DNA of 64,000 nt from Vagococcus hydrophili. Its GTDB lineage: Bacteria; Bacillota; Bacilli; Lactobacillales; Vagococcaceae. A program made the position numbers and the translations under genes. Shown piece after piece: positions 1 through 8,328 of the stretch. Below the pieces are notes generated by a model. The model did no database searches, was not told the origin of the DNA, and saw only the letters and a list, made by a program, of their open reading frames with translations. Where the stretch lies: NCBI RefSeq assembly GCF_011304195.1, contig NZ_CP049887.1, forward strand, positions 2,976,001 to 3,040,000, written 5' to 3'. How positions within the stretch are numbered: the first letter of the stretch is position 1; each line of letters begins with the position of its first letter.

Positions 1-896
1 AGCCCTCCAAACACCGAAATGAGAATCCCGATGGAAACAAATTGCCCCCCTTTTTGACCAAATAAAATTTTAGAAACATCTGCAGCTGGCGTTTCTGTTA
101 ACATTAATTGATCCGCTGGCATTACCCATAAATAAGCCACGTTCATAACAATATAAATAAATGCAACGACTGAAATCCCTAAAATTAACGCTTTCGGTAG
201 ATCTTTCCCAGGATTTTTCATCTCTCCAGCAATCATTCCAACACCCATCCAACCATCAAAAGCGAAAAGGGCAGCAAGTAGCGCAAGCGAGAATGCTTTC
301 CCTGGATTTAAATCAGGACCAAGTAAGGGTGTTAACACATCATTACCTGTCCCTTTAACAAAACTTACAGCAATAATTGTGACCAACGGAACCAATTTAC
401 CTACAGTCGCAATGTTTTGAATAATACCACTTGTTCTTGATCCTAAATTATTCATAAAGGCAAGAAAACCAGTTGTTCCAATTGCTAAAAGCACTTTTGG
501 CCAGTAGTTATCTGAGGGAAAGCCTAAAAGACTAGCTCCTTGCACTCCGAATACCACTGCAATTGCTGCTGTTGAACCGGTTTGATACAATGTCGAATCA
601 ACCCAACCTGTCATAAAACCTAATTTTGGACCGTAAATATCGTGAATATATGTTACCATTCCACCTGTTTTTGGAATCATTCCTGCCACTTCTGCAGCAG
701 TTAAAGCACCTGCTAAAGAAAGAATTGCTGCAACAACCCAAGCCAACATACCTAGTCCCGGTGCGCCACCGGTAGCATTAAAAATCGCGTAAGGTTTAAA
801 AAAGATTCCTGAACCTACAACCATTCCTATAATAGTTGTTAGAGCAACTGTAAAACCCAAAGTTTTCTTTAACTGATTAGTTTCACCATCAGACAT
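1..896 (-). CDS. APC-family amino acid permease, SteT-like (3' end outside window)
   Basis: Inner-membrane amino acid transporter of the APC superfamily, closest in my reading to the serine/threonine exchanger SteT of Bacillus. The visible part starts MSDGETNQLKK and continues with TTIIGMVVGSGIFFKP, the APC glycine-rich TM1 motif, then several hydrophobic segments and the conserved FAFDGWMGVGMIAGEMKNP stretch in the middle. The ATG at 896 follows a good TTTGGAGG Shine-Dalgarno. About 298 codons are visible and the C-terminal third runs off the left edge. It appears monocistronic from this end. A 23-bp palindrome lies just upstream and a cre-like box about 320 bp upstream. The substrate is inferred from the family only. 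Confidence 0.85.
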   Translation of the reverse strand, partial: MSDGETNQLKKTLGFTVALTTIIGMVVGSGIFFKPYAIFNATGGAPGLGMLAWVVAAILSLAGALTAAEVAGMIPKTGGMVTYIHDIYGPKLGFMTGWVDSTLYQTGSTAAIAVVFGVQGASLLGFPSDNYWPKVLLAIGTTGFLAFMNNLGSRTSGIIQNIATVGKLVPLVTIIAVSFVKGTGNDVLTPLLGPDLNPGKAFSLALLAALFAFDGWMGVGMIAGEMKNPGKDLPKALILGISVVAFIYIVMNVAYLWVMPADQLMLTETPAADVSKILFGQKGGQFVSIGILISVFGG

Positions 897-920
897 GTTT
901 TTACCTCCAAATTTTCTAAT

Positions 921-943
921 ATAATTATTTTCCAAATAATTAT
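921..943. promoter_or_regulatory. Perfect 23-bp palindrome before the permease
   Basis: Arms ATAATTATTT (921-930) and AAATAATTAT (934-943) are exact inverted repeats around TCC. On the minus strand the palindrome overlaps a TATAAT hexamer and ends about 10 bp before the Shine-Dalgarno. It could be a repressor operator or an mRNA hairpin. No cognate regulator gene is visible. Confidence 0.4.
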
Positions 944-1217
944 AGTGGTTCTTTAATATTTTCACGTTGGACATTATTTTCAAATAAATGTTAAGCACAA
1001 TTTAATCAAGAAATATAATCAAGGTTTTACTAAATAAATAGTTTAAGTATATTGAGATTTCTATCGACACATGTTATTGATTCATTTTTAACTGCTAATT
1101 AGTTTAGTAATTAACAAGTGAATACGAGATGATTGTGAATTTTTATGAAGCCTCCTTTTTTCTATACTTGTAATCAAACAACAGATGTTTTATTTGAACT
1201 GTACATTTATATATTAA

Positions 1218-1231
1218 TGATAACGCTTTCT
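1218..1231 (-). promoter_or_regulatory. cre-like box (CcpA) upstream of the permease
   Basis: The minus strand reads AGAAAGCGTTATCA. It matches the catabolite responsive element TGWAANCGNTNWCA at all but the first fixed base. It lies about 320 bp upstream of the permease start, so a direct role there is uncertain. Confidence 0.35.
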
Positions 1232-1320
1232 TTGTTATTTTGGAAACCTTCCTTCGAATAGTACCTATTCACTTTTAGAATACACCTTTAATCCTATTAT
1301 TTTGAGAACTATTCACAAAA

Positions 1321-1374
1321 AAATAAGTCATTATTTCACAAAAACAACCTGTTCTTGTAAATAATGACTTATTT
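1321..1374 (-). terminator. Rho-independent terminator after the small gene at 1397
   Basis: A 16-bp perfect inverted repeat (1321-1336 and 1359-1374) is followed on the minus strand by a T run. It directly follows the minus-strand gene that ends at 1397. Confidence 0.8.
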
Positions 1375-1396
1375 ATAATAATCTTTAGGACACTCT

Positions 1397-1630
1397 TTAT
1401 TCAATTATCTTTTTGACTTTGAAGGCATAGGTATTTTTTGATGGTTCTTCCTGATCAGATAAATCAAATAGTATATGCTCTTTTTCTGGATGATCTGGAT
1501 CATTCACTATGACTAATTGACGTCCTTTTTTCCACTTCAACCGCTCAACTTGTGCTGTTCTTTCAAGTTCTTTGGTATCAAAATTCGAAGCCAAAGCATT
1601 CCCTAAATTAAAGAATAATGTCTCTTCCAT
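1397..1630 (-). CDS. Small hypothetical protein (77 aa)
   Basis: Unrecognised cytoplasmic protein without signal peptide or membrane segment. It is charged, with a central WKKGRQLVIVNDPDHPEKEH stretch that suggests a small beta-rich fold. I start it at the ATG at 1630 because AAGGAAG sits eight bases upstream. A GTG three codons earlier overlaps that ribosome site and is less likely. It stands alone between a terminator and the end of the folate operon. No function can be assigned. Confidence 0.6.
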   Translation of the reverse strand: MEETLFFNLGNALASNFDTKELERTAQVERLKWKKGRQLVIVNDPDHPEKEHILFDLSDQEEPSKNTYAFKVKKIIE

Positions 1631-1712
1631 TTTTACCACTTCCTTTATGAAATATTAGCTACATTTATGTATTAATTATATCATAAGTTGTAAAAAAGGA
1701 AGCCAATTTCAT

Positions 1713-2492
1713 CTAATTACTCGATAATGTTGTCCAAACATTTAAAGCATCTTTCATTCCTTTAACATGATGAACTCTAATATATTCCACACCTTGAGTA
1801 GCCGGATAAAGAGTCGCTGCCACAGAGCCAAAATCACGCTCTAAAGGATTTTCCTCATGAATCAAATGATTGATTGTTCTTTTTCTAGAAACTCCGTACA
1901 ACACCGGAAAATCTTTGTAACGGAATTTTTGTGGGTGTTTTAAAATTTCAACATTTTCTTCTACGGCTTTTCCAAAACCAATACCTGGATCAAAAATAAT
2001 GCGTTCATCAGCGATACCAGCTGTTTTACAGGCTTGATATTTCTCCTCATAGAAATCCTGAATGTCCTCTTCAACAGTCATCTCTTTTCTTCGTGGTCGA
2101 GAATGCATAATCATCACGTCACTCTTAGGATACTTAAGAGCCACATCCATCATTCCAGGTAAATCTAAACCTCTCACATCATTAATAATAGTCGCACCAA
2201 TTGATAGAGCATGATCTGCTACCTCTGGAAAATACGTATCAATCGAAATCGGAATATCACTATGCTCTCTAAGTCCTCTAATCACAGGATCAATTCGGCG
2301 AATTTCTTCTTCAAAAGACACTTCTGTATAACCGGGACGTGTTGATTGTCCCCCAATATCTAAAATATCCGCTCCGTCTTTAATCAACTGTAAACCGTGA
2401 GCGATAGCTGTATTGGCATCGAAAAATTGACCACCATCTGAAAATGAATCCGGGGTGACATTTACGATTCCCATTATTTTGACATCTTTCAT
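1713..2492 (-). CDS. folP: Dihydropteroate synthase
   Basis: Condenses 6-hydroxymethyl-7,8-dihydropterin diphosphate with p-aminobenzoate to give dihydropteroate; this is the sulfonamide target. The 259-residue length is typical. The pterin-binding signature GIVNVTPDSFSDGG is at residues 8-21, followed by GADILDIGGQSTRPG and, near the C-terminus, GVSRKR. It is the last gene of the folB-folK-folE-pyrophosphatase-folP operon and starts six bases after the upstream stop. No folC or folA lies in this operon. Confidence 0.97.
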   Translation of the reverse strand: MKDVKIMGIVNVTPDSFSDGGQFFDANTAIAHGLQLIKDGADILDIGGQSTRPGYTEVSFEEEIRRIDPVIRGLREHSDIPISIDTYFPEVADHALSIGATIINDVRGLDLPGMMDVALKYPKSDVMIMHSRPRRKEMTVEEDIQDFYEEKYQACKTAGIADERIIFDPGIGFGKAVEENVEILKHPQKFRYKDFPVLYGVSRKRTINHLIHEENPLERDFGSVAATLYPATQGVEYIRVHHVKGMKDALNVWTTLSSN

Positions 2493-2497
2493 GTTAA

Positions 2498-3085
2498 CTA
2501 GCCTTCTTTCTCAATTTGTTCAACGATTTTTTTTAATGCTCTCACTCTTGGGCTATAAGCATTACGCTCTTCTAAAGGCAATTCTGCTAAGGTTTTCTTT
2601 TCATTAGGCAAGTAAAAACATTTATCAAATCCATAACCTAGATCACCGATTTCTTTTTCCGTTAACTCCCCTTGAAGAACCTCTTCTACTAATAAATATT
2701 TTCCATCTGGATAAACATAAGCCACTGCCGCATAAAGTGATAGTTTCCGATTTTCTTCACCTAACATTAAATCAAACAACTGCTGATTTTTCTGACTATC
2801 ATTCAATCCTTTTTTGAAAAAACGAGCCGTTTTAAGTCCTAGTAAGTCAGGAAAAGCTTCTAAGATAAGACCACCATCATCAGCCAAAACTGGTAGATTT
2901 AAGTAGTCAGCATAGTTTTTGGCCTTCTCTAAAGCATTTTCTTTAAAGGTCGTCCCTGTTTCAGGAAAATCAATTTCTTTTCCTAATCTTTCAATATATG
3001 AAAGAAAAGTAATCTGACTAGTTGCCAGACTACTTTTAATTTCTCCTAATTTCCCCTGATTATTTGTGCCAATGATTACTTCCAT
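2498..3085 (-). CDS. HAM1/RdgB-family nucleoside triphosphate pyrophosphatase in folate operon
   Basis: 195-residue member of the HAM1 (XTP/dITP) pyrophosphatase family. It has the N-terminal IIGTNNQGKLGEI motif, the FKENALEKAKNYA helix and the VLADDGGLILEAF metal site. The family cleaves noncanonical purine NTPs to monophosphate and pyrophosphate. Its place inside the folate operon, between folE and folP, matches the xtp3 gene of the Lactobacillus plantarum folate cluster. This suggests it may release pyrophosphate from dihydroneopterin triphosphate, the step otherwise missing from this operon. That role is inferred from context. Confidence 0.9.
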   Translation of the reverse strand: MEVIIGTNNQGKLGEIKSSLATSQITFLSYIERLGKEIDFPETGTTFKENALEKAKNYADYLNLPVLADDGGLILEAFPDLLGLKTARFFKKGLNDSQKNQQLFDLMLGEENRKLSLYAAVAYVYPDGKYLLVEEVLQGELTEKEIGDLGYGFDKCFYLPNEKKTLAELPLEERNAYSPRVRALKKIVEQIEKEG

Positions 3086-3087
3086 CT

Positions 3088-3651
3088 CTAATCAAGTGCT
3101 CTTAAAAAGTCATTTTTCCACTCACGGTCTTCTTTAAAGACACCTGTGTAATGGAACGTTTTTGTTGAACTGTGAGGGCTTTTTACACCGCGCATTGTCA
3201 TACACATATGCTCCGCTTCGATTGCTACTGCTACACCTTTAACTGGTACATGTTTCACCAATTGTTCTGCAATCATAATTGTTAAATCTTCTTGAACGCT
3301 TGGACGTTTTGCGCAATATTCAACTAAACGAGGTAATTTACTTAAACCTAATACTTTATTTCCATCTGGGATATAAGCGACATGAGCTTTTCCATAAAAT
3401 GGTAATAAATGATGCTCACACATTGAGTAGAACTGGATATCTTTCACTAAAACCATATCATCATCATTGCGACTATCAAATAAAGCATAATCATCAAATT
3501 CTGGACCTGTTAAAGAACCAAATACTTCATCATACATTTTTGCAACGCGTTTTGGGGTATTTTTTAAGCCTTCACGTTCAGGATTTTCACCAATTGCTTC
3601 TAAAATTTGTCTTACTGCATCTTCAATAATTTTTTTATTTTCTAAATCCAT
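3088..3651 (-). CDS. folE: GTP cyclohydrolase I
   Basis: First enzyme of folate synthesis: GTP to 7,8-dihydroneopterin triphosphate plus formate. The zinc-site motif [12 protein letters not shown] gives C78 and H81, and the third ligand is C150 in [12 protein letters not shown]; all are present. I use the ATG at 3651 (187 aa). An in-frame TTG four codons upstream lies inside the end of folK and has no better ribosome site. The gene begins within a few bases of the folK stop, so translation is probably coupled. Confidence 0.96.
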   Translation of the reverse strand: MDLENKKIIEDAVRQILEAIGENPEREGLKNTPKRVAKMYDEVFGSLTGPEFDDYALFDSRNDDDMVLVKDIQFYSMCEHHLLPFYGKAHVAYIPDGNKVLGLSKLPRLVEYCAKRPSVQEDLTIMIAEQLVKHVPVKGVAVAIEAEHMCMTMRGVKSPHSSTKTFHYTGVFKEDREWKNDFLRALD

Positions 3652-3656
3652 TTGAC

Positions 3657-4145
3657 TTACCAACTTTCTCGACTTTTCCAGACTTCATCTTGATTGCCTG
3701 TTTCACTGATTAATTGTTCTATATTTTTACCAAACAACGCTGTTTTTTCGTAAACATCCTTTAATGGAATTAAAACGAAAGAACGCTTTGCCACTTCAAT
3801 ATGAGGAATAGTTAACCGCTCATCCTGATAAGTAACCCCGTCCATTAAAATCAAATCAATATCTATGGTACGTGGGCCCCAACGAATTAACCGCTCACGA
3901 CCTAATTCTAACTCAATTTTTTGCGTTGTATCTAACAATTCAATCGGAGCTAACGTTGTTTCAATTTTTACAACGGCATTTAAGTAATTATCTTGAGGAA
4001 CATCTCCGTAAGGCTCAGTTTCATAAATATTTGACTGAGCCAAAACATTAATCTTCTCTTCTTCTGATAATAATTGCACAGCTTTTTTTAGAAGGTCTAC
4101 TCGATCACCTAAATTACTGCCTAGAGCTAAATAGCAGATGGTCAT
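3657..4145 (-). CDS. folK: 2-amino-4-hydroxy-6-hydroxymethyldihydropteridine diphosphokinase
   Basis: Transfers pyrophosphate from ATP to 6-hydroxymethyl-7,8-dihydropterin, giving the FolP substrate. It has the family N-terminus [11 protein letters not shown] and the signature [16 protein letters not shown] (about residues 88-103), with the Asp residues that bind magnesium. At 162 residues it is full length. Its ATG overlaps the folB stop codon (ATGA at 4142-4145), a sign of translational coupling. Confidence 0.97.
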   Translation of the reverse strand: MTICYLALGSNLGDRVDLLKKAVQLLSEEEKINVLAQSNIYETEPYGDVPQDNYLNAVVKIETTLAPIELLDTTQKIELELGRERLIRWGPRTIDIDLILMDGVTYQDERLTIPHIEVAKRSFVLIPLKDVYEKTALFGKNIEQLISETGNQDEVWKSRESW

Positions 4146-4513
4146 TTGCCATTCATCTCTCTTTCCATTTCAATTTCGATATTATCGAAAATCCCTGGCA
4201 TTGGCACACTGTATTTTCTAATGCGTACCATTGCTTTTTGTAATTTTTCACCGTGAACTTCTTCTATATCATCTAAAATAGCGGATGCTACTGCTTCTAT
4301 TAAATCAAAGGAGTCTCTTTGCAGTCTTAAGGCAATTTGATCATTGACTTCTGCATAACTAACAGTGTCTGCGACATCATCAGTTTTACCCGCTTTTGTA
4401 ATATCCATTGTTAATTCAACATCAACTTCTAATTGTTGACCTAAAACGCGTTCTTCTTTTAACACACCGTTCTTTGTAAAAAACTTAAGATTGTTAATAC
4501 GAATTTTTCCCAT
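4142..4513 (-). CDS. folB: Dihydroneopterin aldolase
   Basis: Converts 7,8-dihydroneopterin to 6-hydroxymethyl-7,8-dihydropterin and glycolaldehyde. The opening MGKIRINNLKFFTKNGVLKEE and central DTVSYAEVND agree with FolB. The start is placed at the ATG at 4513, because GAGGTG stands six bases upstream; a GTG three codons earlier is part of that ribosome site. It is the first gene of the folate operon, with a cre-like box about 70 bp upstream. Confidence 0.95.
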   Translation of the reverse strand: MGKIRINNLKFFTKNGVLKEERVLGQQLEVDVELTMDITKAGKTDDVADTVSYAEVNDQIALRLQRDSFDLIEAVASAILDDIEEVHGEKLQKAMVRIRKYSVPMPGIFDNIEIEMEREMNGK

Positions 4514-4579
4514 TTGAGACACCTCGGTTATAAATTTTAGTCATCAGTCTCTTTAAATTTAATGTTGTAATAAAACCAC

Positions 4580-4593
4580 TGATAACGCTATCC
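4580..4593. promoter_or_regulatory. cre-like box before folB
   Basis: TGATAACGCTATCC matches the CcpA box at all but the last fixed base and is nearly palindromic (GATAACGCTATC). It lies in the leader of the folate operon, downstream of a plausible minus-strand promoter (TATAAAATATGGTAGGAT region). CcpA control of folate genes would be unusual, so this is only a candidate. Confidence 0.35.
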
Positions 4594-4646
4594 TACCATA
4601 TTTTATAACCAACAACTACATATTTTTTTAGAAAATGTGTATAAAA

Positions 4647-4675
4647 AAAGACTGATACTTAACGTACCAATCTTT
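4647..4675 (-). terminator. Terminator of the DUF697 gene
   Basis: A 12-bp stem including GU pairs (4647-4658 with 4664-4675) and a five-base loop, followed on the minus strand by seven Ts. It is downstream of the gene ending at 4723 and upstream of the folB promoter. Confidence 0.8.
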
Positions 4676-4722
4676 ATTTACATTTTTATGTATTTTAGTC
4701 GATTTTTTGACTTAAATTTGAT

Positions 4723-5133
4723 TTACTTAGCAATTAAACGTGTTGCTTTAGATAAAACCGCCATCAAATCATTGGTATTATCTATTTCGTTTCTTTCTAA
4801 CCCTTCACTTACAGAAATACCCACCATCTCAGTCAAAATAACCGCAACAACAACATTAATTGCTATTCCCCAAAACGTTCCTATTACTGGGATAAATTTT
4901 ATCAAGTTACCTGCTAAACCTTTGCCAATAACCGAAAGGGTCATGGAAGTCATAATTCCTTTAATTAAACCATCTGTTTGTTTTTTATGATTAACTTTAT
5001 AAAGTTTCATAATCATCCATGCTTGAATCGGAAGTAGCATCACTGAATCAGAAAAGGGAATCGGACTTAAACAAACAATCCCACCTAAGACAGCAGCAAT
5101 ATGGACAATTTTTCTTGATTTAGATAATTTCAT
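4723..5133 (-). CDS. DUF697-type small membrane protein
   Basis: 136-residue protein with three or four hydrophobic segments. It has the PIPFSDSVMLLPIQAWMI motif typical of DUF697 proteins, which often accompany Era-like GTPases; none is next to this copy. The segment GKGLAGNLIKFIPVIGTFWG is a second conserved glycine/proline-rich stretch. The ATG at 5133 has AGGTG seven bases upstream; an earlier in-frame ATG (5181) adds an unlikely charged leader. It is monocistronic, with its own terminator. Function unknown. Confidence 0.75.
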   Translation of the reverse strand: MKLSKSRKIVHIAAVLGGIVCLSPIPFSDSVMLLPIQAWMIMKLYKVNHKKQTDGLIKGIMTSMTLSVIGKGLAGNLIKFIPVIGTFWGIAINVVVAVILTEMVGISVSEGLERNEIDNTNDLMAVLSKATRLIAK

Positions 5134-5216
5134 ACAGCTCACCTCTTTTTCTGATTTTGAAAAATCATACCACTTATCCAACCTCTTTTCAACTTACTTT
5201 ACTTTTTAGATTATAG

Positions 5217-5254
5217 AAAAACTATCTCACTAAAAACTCTGATGAGATAGTTTT
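5217..5254 (-). terminator. Terminator of the GH85 gene
   Basis: AAAACTATCTCA pairs with TGAGATAGTTTT; on the minus strand it is followed by a short T run. It lies just past the stop of the glycosidase gene at 5261. Confidence 0.75.
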
Positions 5255-5260
5255 AAATTA

Positions 5261-8104
5261 TTATTTCAATCCATAAACACCAAAGTCATAAATTCTAACG
5301 GCAGAATCAGCGCCTTGTGTTGGTTTGTCAGCAGTAAATCTAACAAATTGTGCTTTAGTTGCTGCAAAGGTATCCACCGTTTCACCTTTTTCATTATTGA
5401 TAACGCGAGTGACTTGTTTAAATTCTTTACCGTCTTCACTCACTTCAATACTGTAGGCTCTTGTGTTCATATCTGGGCCTTCGCCACCTGCTTCAGCGTG
5501 TCCAATATGAACTTCACTAATTGTTTTCACACTACCTAAATCAACGGTTAACGCATGTGGAGGGTTTCCTGTTGCACACCATTTAGTGTCCATTTTTCCA
5601 TCCACAGCAAATTGTGGTGCTTCACCGTCATTCACAAAAGAAGAGGCTTCTGTTTTGGCACCTTTAGATAATAAAGCTAAATCACCTTTAGCATCATTTG
5701 AGACAGTAATTAATTTTTCCATTTCAAGAGGCGTTTCTCCCGATTTGTTTTTAGCTACCATTTTCACTGAATAAGTTCCCTCTTTAGCATAAGTTACTAC
5801 GGGTTCCTTATCCGTACTACCCTTAATATCGCCACCTTCAAATTCCCACTTAATACTATCTGTATTGCTTGAAGATTTGTCAGTAAATGTCACTTTTTCC
5901 CCTGGTGCAATTAATGTTCTCGAAGCACTAAAGTTGGCTTTTGGTACGGTATTGTCTGGCCAATCCATTGTCACTGCTTTAGAGGCCTTACCACGCTCAC
6001 CTGCAACATCGACTGGCACGACTTCAAATTTTGTTTTTGTCACATCTTTTTGTCGTTCTAGGGCATTGATGTAGAAGTTACTTGAAGGCGTTGCTCCTAA
6101 GAATGAACGTGTTTTGTCTTCGTTCACTCGGTAAATTTCATAATGAGATAAGCTATCTTCTTTTGATTCTTTCCAGTATAAACGTACTCCAGCAAAGTTA
6201 CTTTCCTCTTCATCAAAAATTGCTTCTTCAATAGTTAAATCATCAACGGATAACTCTTCTTTTTTGATTTCTGGTAACATTGAAAGTTGACCTAGTTTAA
6301 GTTCAAAGGTATCTGATTTTTCTTGGGCTGTGATTTCATAGCCGATTCCTGTGACTGTTTTCCCAGCTGCTTTCTTCACATCATATGAGACTGTTGTCCA
6401 CTCTTCACCGATTGCTTTATCTGCTTTAAAGGTTTCTGTTTTCTTATTATCATACGTCAAAACAAGATTAACATCTGTTTTAACATTTGCTTTAGCGGTT
6501 GTTGTGACTTTCAAGTCTTTTCCTAGTTTAACTTTTGATTCGTATAATTTCATCTGACTTGGTTGACCTTTAGCCATATTGCCACGCAGTTTTAGAGCAT
6601 TTCCACCGTTAAAGGCATCTGCGTAATCCATTGTCACATCTAGCTTATTGTTTTTATTATGTTCAAATTGCCATCTGTAAGTTGGCATAATGTCTTGCAT
6701 GCTTCGGTTGTTCCATTCACGACTTGAAACTTTTTCCCCGTTAATGAAATAATTAAAGCCATTTCCTAGATTAAAATTAGTCACAAATGGTAACTCTGTA
6801 ATCGCTGTTTGCTCCACAGAGAAAGTTGAAATACCAGGCCATTCTTCTCCTTTTGGTAATTCACTCTTACTTGAGTCACCTTGTCCATTGACCCAAAACA
6901 TACTCTCTTTTTCTTGGAATTCATCTGGATTACTTGATGATTCATGGGTCCATGTTGGCACATATAATCCTAGAGAAGTTAACGGTGTTCCTTTACTATC
7001 TGTAAATAAATCCCATTTAACAGGCGTCATGTAGCCATTTTCTTGAACGTCAATTCCAGCATATAAATCATAAGGATTAACTTTTAAATCTTTGGCTTTT
7101 TCATTTGATGCTTTTAGTAGTTCTTTTTCTGCGAGTTTATCTGTGTTCCACCAGAAATTTAAGAACATACTATCTGCTAATGGATTTAAATCTGCATCTA
7201 CCATATAGGCTTTATTTTGATCTGTTAAAGCATTTTGCCAATCCATTTTACCGTCACTGGTCATCGAGTCATACCACATGATTTCTTGTTTATCATCTGA
7301 TTTTGTTTTGAATTCAGCAATTAACTCTTGCATTAAATCAGCATGTTCTTTAGATAATCCTTTTTCATCAGATTTCTTCTCTGTTTTTTCTTTGCCATCT
7401 TTTACATCATCAAAACTCGTCACTTCTGTGTCGGTTTCTTGGTTAATAAACCAACCATCAAACCCATAATAATCAGCAACTTCAATCATTTTGTCAACAA
7501 TTGGAAACTCATTATCGTTGTCTTTTTTTAGGAATGTATCCAACCATTCCAATTTTCCGCCATGAGCTGTTTGCGGGAAAAAAATTGTTCCTAGAACTGG
7601 CACACCGTTTTTATGAGCTACATCAATCACATCCGGACTTGGTGGCACGATAATCCCTTCACCAGAAGAGCCGCCCCAATAAACTAATTGGTCAATGTAT
7701 TGCCAATTTGAAAAGACATTGGCATCAAAGTTATTTATTCCTCGTGGTGCATTGCCACTAGTACTACTATTCATGATAGATAAAGCGGCAACTTTCATCT
7801 CATCATTTTGGGTTTTATTAGACTTTGGTAGTTCTTTTTTGTCGACTCTCTTAGCCAATGGAATCGTACTTGTGTTATATTTGGCATCTAAATCTTTTTT
7901 TGCATCCCATTTAAGCAAATCCTCTGGGAACCAATAAGATGATTCGGGTTGGTTATCCATTCCCTTATCAATTTTACTTTTTTCCGTCTCAGCAAATTTG
8001 ATGTCATTTTTTGCTGATTCCCCTGACTGACAACCTGTTAAAGCTAACGTTGTTGTTGCTAGTAAGACTGCTACCGACGCCTTACCAATTTCACTTTTCT
8101 TCAT
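5261..8104 (-). CDS. GH85 endo-beta-N-acetylglucosaminidase lipoprotein
   Basis: Surface enzyme predicted to cut the chitobiose core of N-glycans (the Endo-D/Endo-A family). A lipoprotein signal ends LALTGC, so the mature protein would be lipid-anchored at C25. The GH85 catalytic domain follows (about residues 50-480), with DGWFINQETD at 216-225. Its N221 and E223 correspond to the Asn/Glu pair of substrate-assisted GH85 catalysis. Then come beta-sandwich segments, a PKD-like domain (about 725-805) and a C-terminal F5/8-type discoidin domain (about 815-947) ending in RIYDFGVYG. There is no LPXTG. The Shine-Dalgarno is AAGGGGGAG. A cre box at the promoter suggests repression when preferred sugars are present. 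Confidence 0.93.
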   Translation of the reverse strand: MKKSEIGKASVAVLLATTTLALTGCQSGESAKNDIKFAETEKSKIDKGMDNQPESSYWFPEDLLKWDAKKDLDAKYNTSTIPLAKRVDKKELPKSNKTQNDEMKVAALSIMNSSTSGNAPRGINNFDANVFSNWQYIDQLVYWGGSSGEGIIVPPSPDVIDVAHKNGVPVLGTIFFPQTAHGGKLEWLDTFLKKDNDNEFPIVDKMIEVADYYGFDGWFINQETDTEVTSFDDVKDGKEKTEKKSDEKGLSKEHADLMQELIAEFKTKSDDKQEIMWYDSMTSDGKMDWQNALTDQNKAYMVDADLNPLADSMFLNFWWNTDKLAEKELLKASNEKAKDLKVNPYDLYAGIDVQENGYMTPVKWDLFTDSKGTPLTSLGLYVPTWTHESSSNPDEFQEKESMFWVNGQGDSSKSELPKGEEWPGISTFSVEQTAITELPFVTNFNLGNGFNYFINGEKVSSREWNNRSMQDIMPTYRWQFEHNKNNKLDVTMDYADAFNGGNALKLRGNMAKGQPSQMKLYESKVKLGKDLKVTTTAKANVKTDVNLVLTYDNKKTETFKADKAIGEEWTTVSYDVKKAAGKTVTGIGYEITAQEKSDTFELKLGQLSMLPEIKKEELSVDDLTIEEAIFDEEESNFAGVRLYWKESKEDSLSHYEIYRVNEDKTRSFLGATPSSNFYINALERQKDVTKTKFEVVPVDVAGERGKASKAVTMDWPDNTVPKANFSASRTLIAPGEKVTFTDKSSSNTDSIKWEFEGGDIKGSTDKEPVVTYAKEGTYSVKMVAKNKSGETPLEMEKLITVSNDAKGDLALLSKGAKTEASSFVNDGEAPQFAVDGKMDTKWCATGNPPHALTVDLGSVKTISEVHIGHAEAGGEGPDMNTRAYSIEVSEDGKEFKQVTRVINNEKGETVDTFAATKAQFVRFTADKPTQGADSAVRIYDFGVYGLK

Positions 8105-8241
8105 GTGTCTCCCCCTTGATTTTTAAAAACTTTTCTTTGAAGAAACAAAACAGCACAAACTTTCAAATAAAACTGGTTTTTCCAACAAAAAATGATGATT
8201 TCAAATACAAAACTAACCAATTTTAATAAATAGTTTCCGTT

Positions 8242-8285
8242 ATTTTATTTTTCTCTTCACTTACTCATCAAGGATAACGCTTTCA
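8242..8285 (-). promoter_or_regulatory. Promoter and cre box of the GH85 gene
   Basis: On the minus strand TTGATG (8266-8271) and TAAAAT (8242-8247) are separated by 18 bp. Abutting the -35 is TGAAAGCGTTATCC (8272-8285), matching the cre consensus except the last base. A cre at this position fits CcpA control of a glycan-scavenging enzyme. The leader from here to the start codon is about 140 bases. Confidence 0.6.
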
Positions 8286-8328
8286 ACAAATATTATTAAT
8301 AATCAAATTAAAGATTTTAAGTAACAAA

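Larger units (their letters stand above)
897..1320. other. AT-rich intergenic region upstream of the permease
   Basis: No coding region is evident here. The part nearest the permease holds its Shine-Dalgarno and a palindrome over a TATAAT hexamer on the minus strand (about 940-945). A cre-like box lies at 1218-1231. I looked for a T-box specifier/antiterminator (the AGGGTGG-type core), because the downstream gene is an amino acid permease, and did not find one. Confidence 0.5.

Noticed and set aside
897-1320. T-box riboswitch before the amino-acid permease
   Set aside because: No AGGGTGG-type T-box core or antiterminator was found on the minus strand.
3279-3629. 116-residue plus-strand ORF over folE
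   Set aside because: Antisense of a conserved gene; leucine/histidine-rich shadow composition and no ribosome site.
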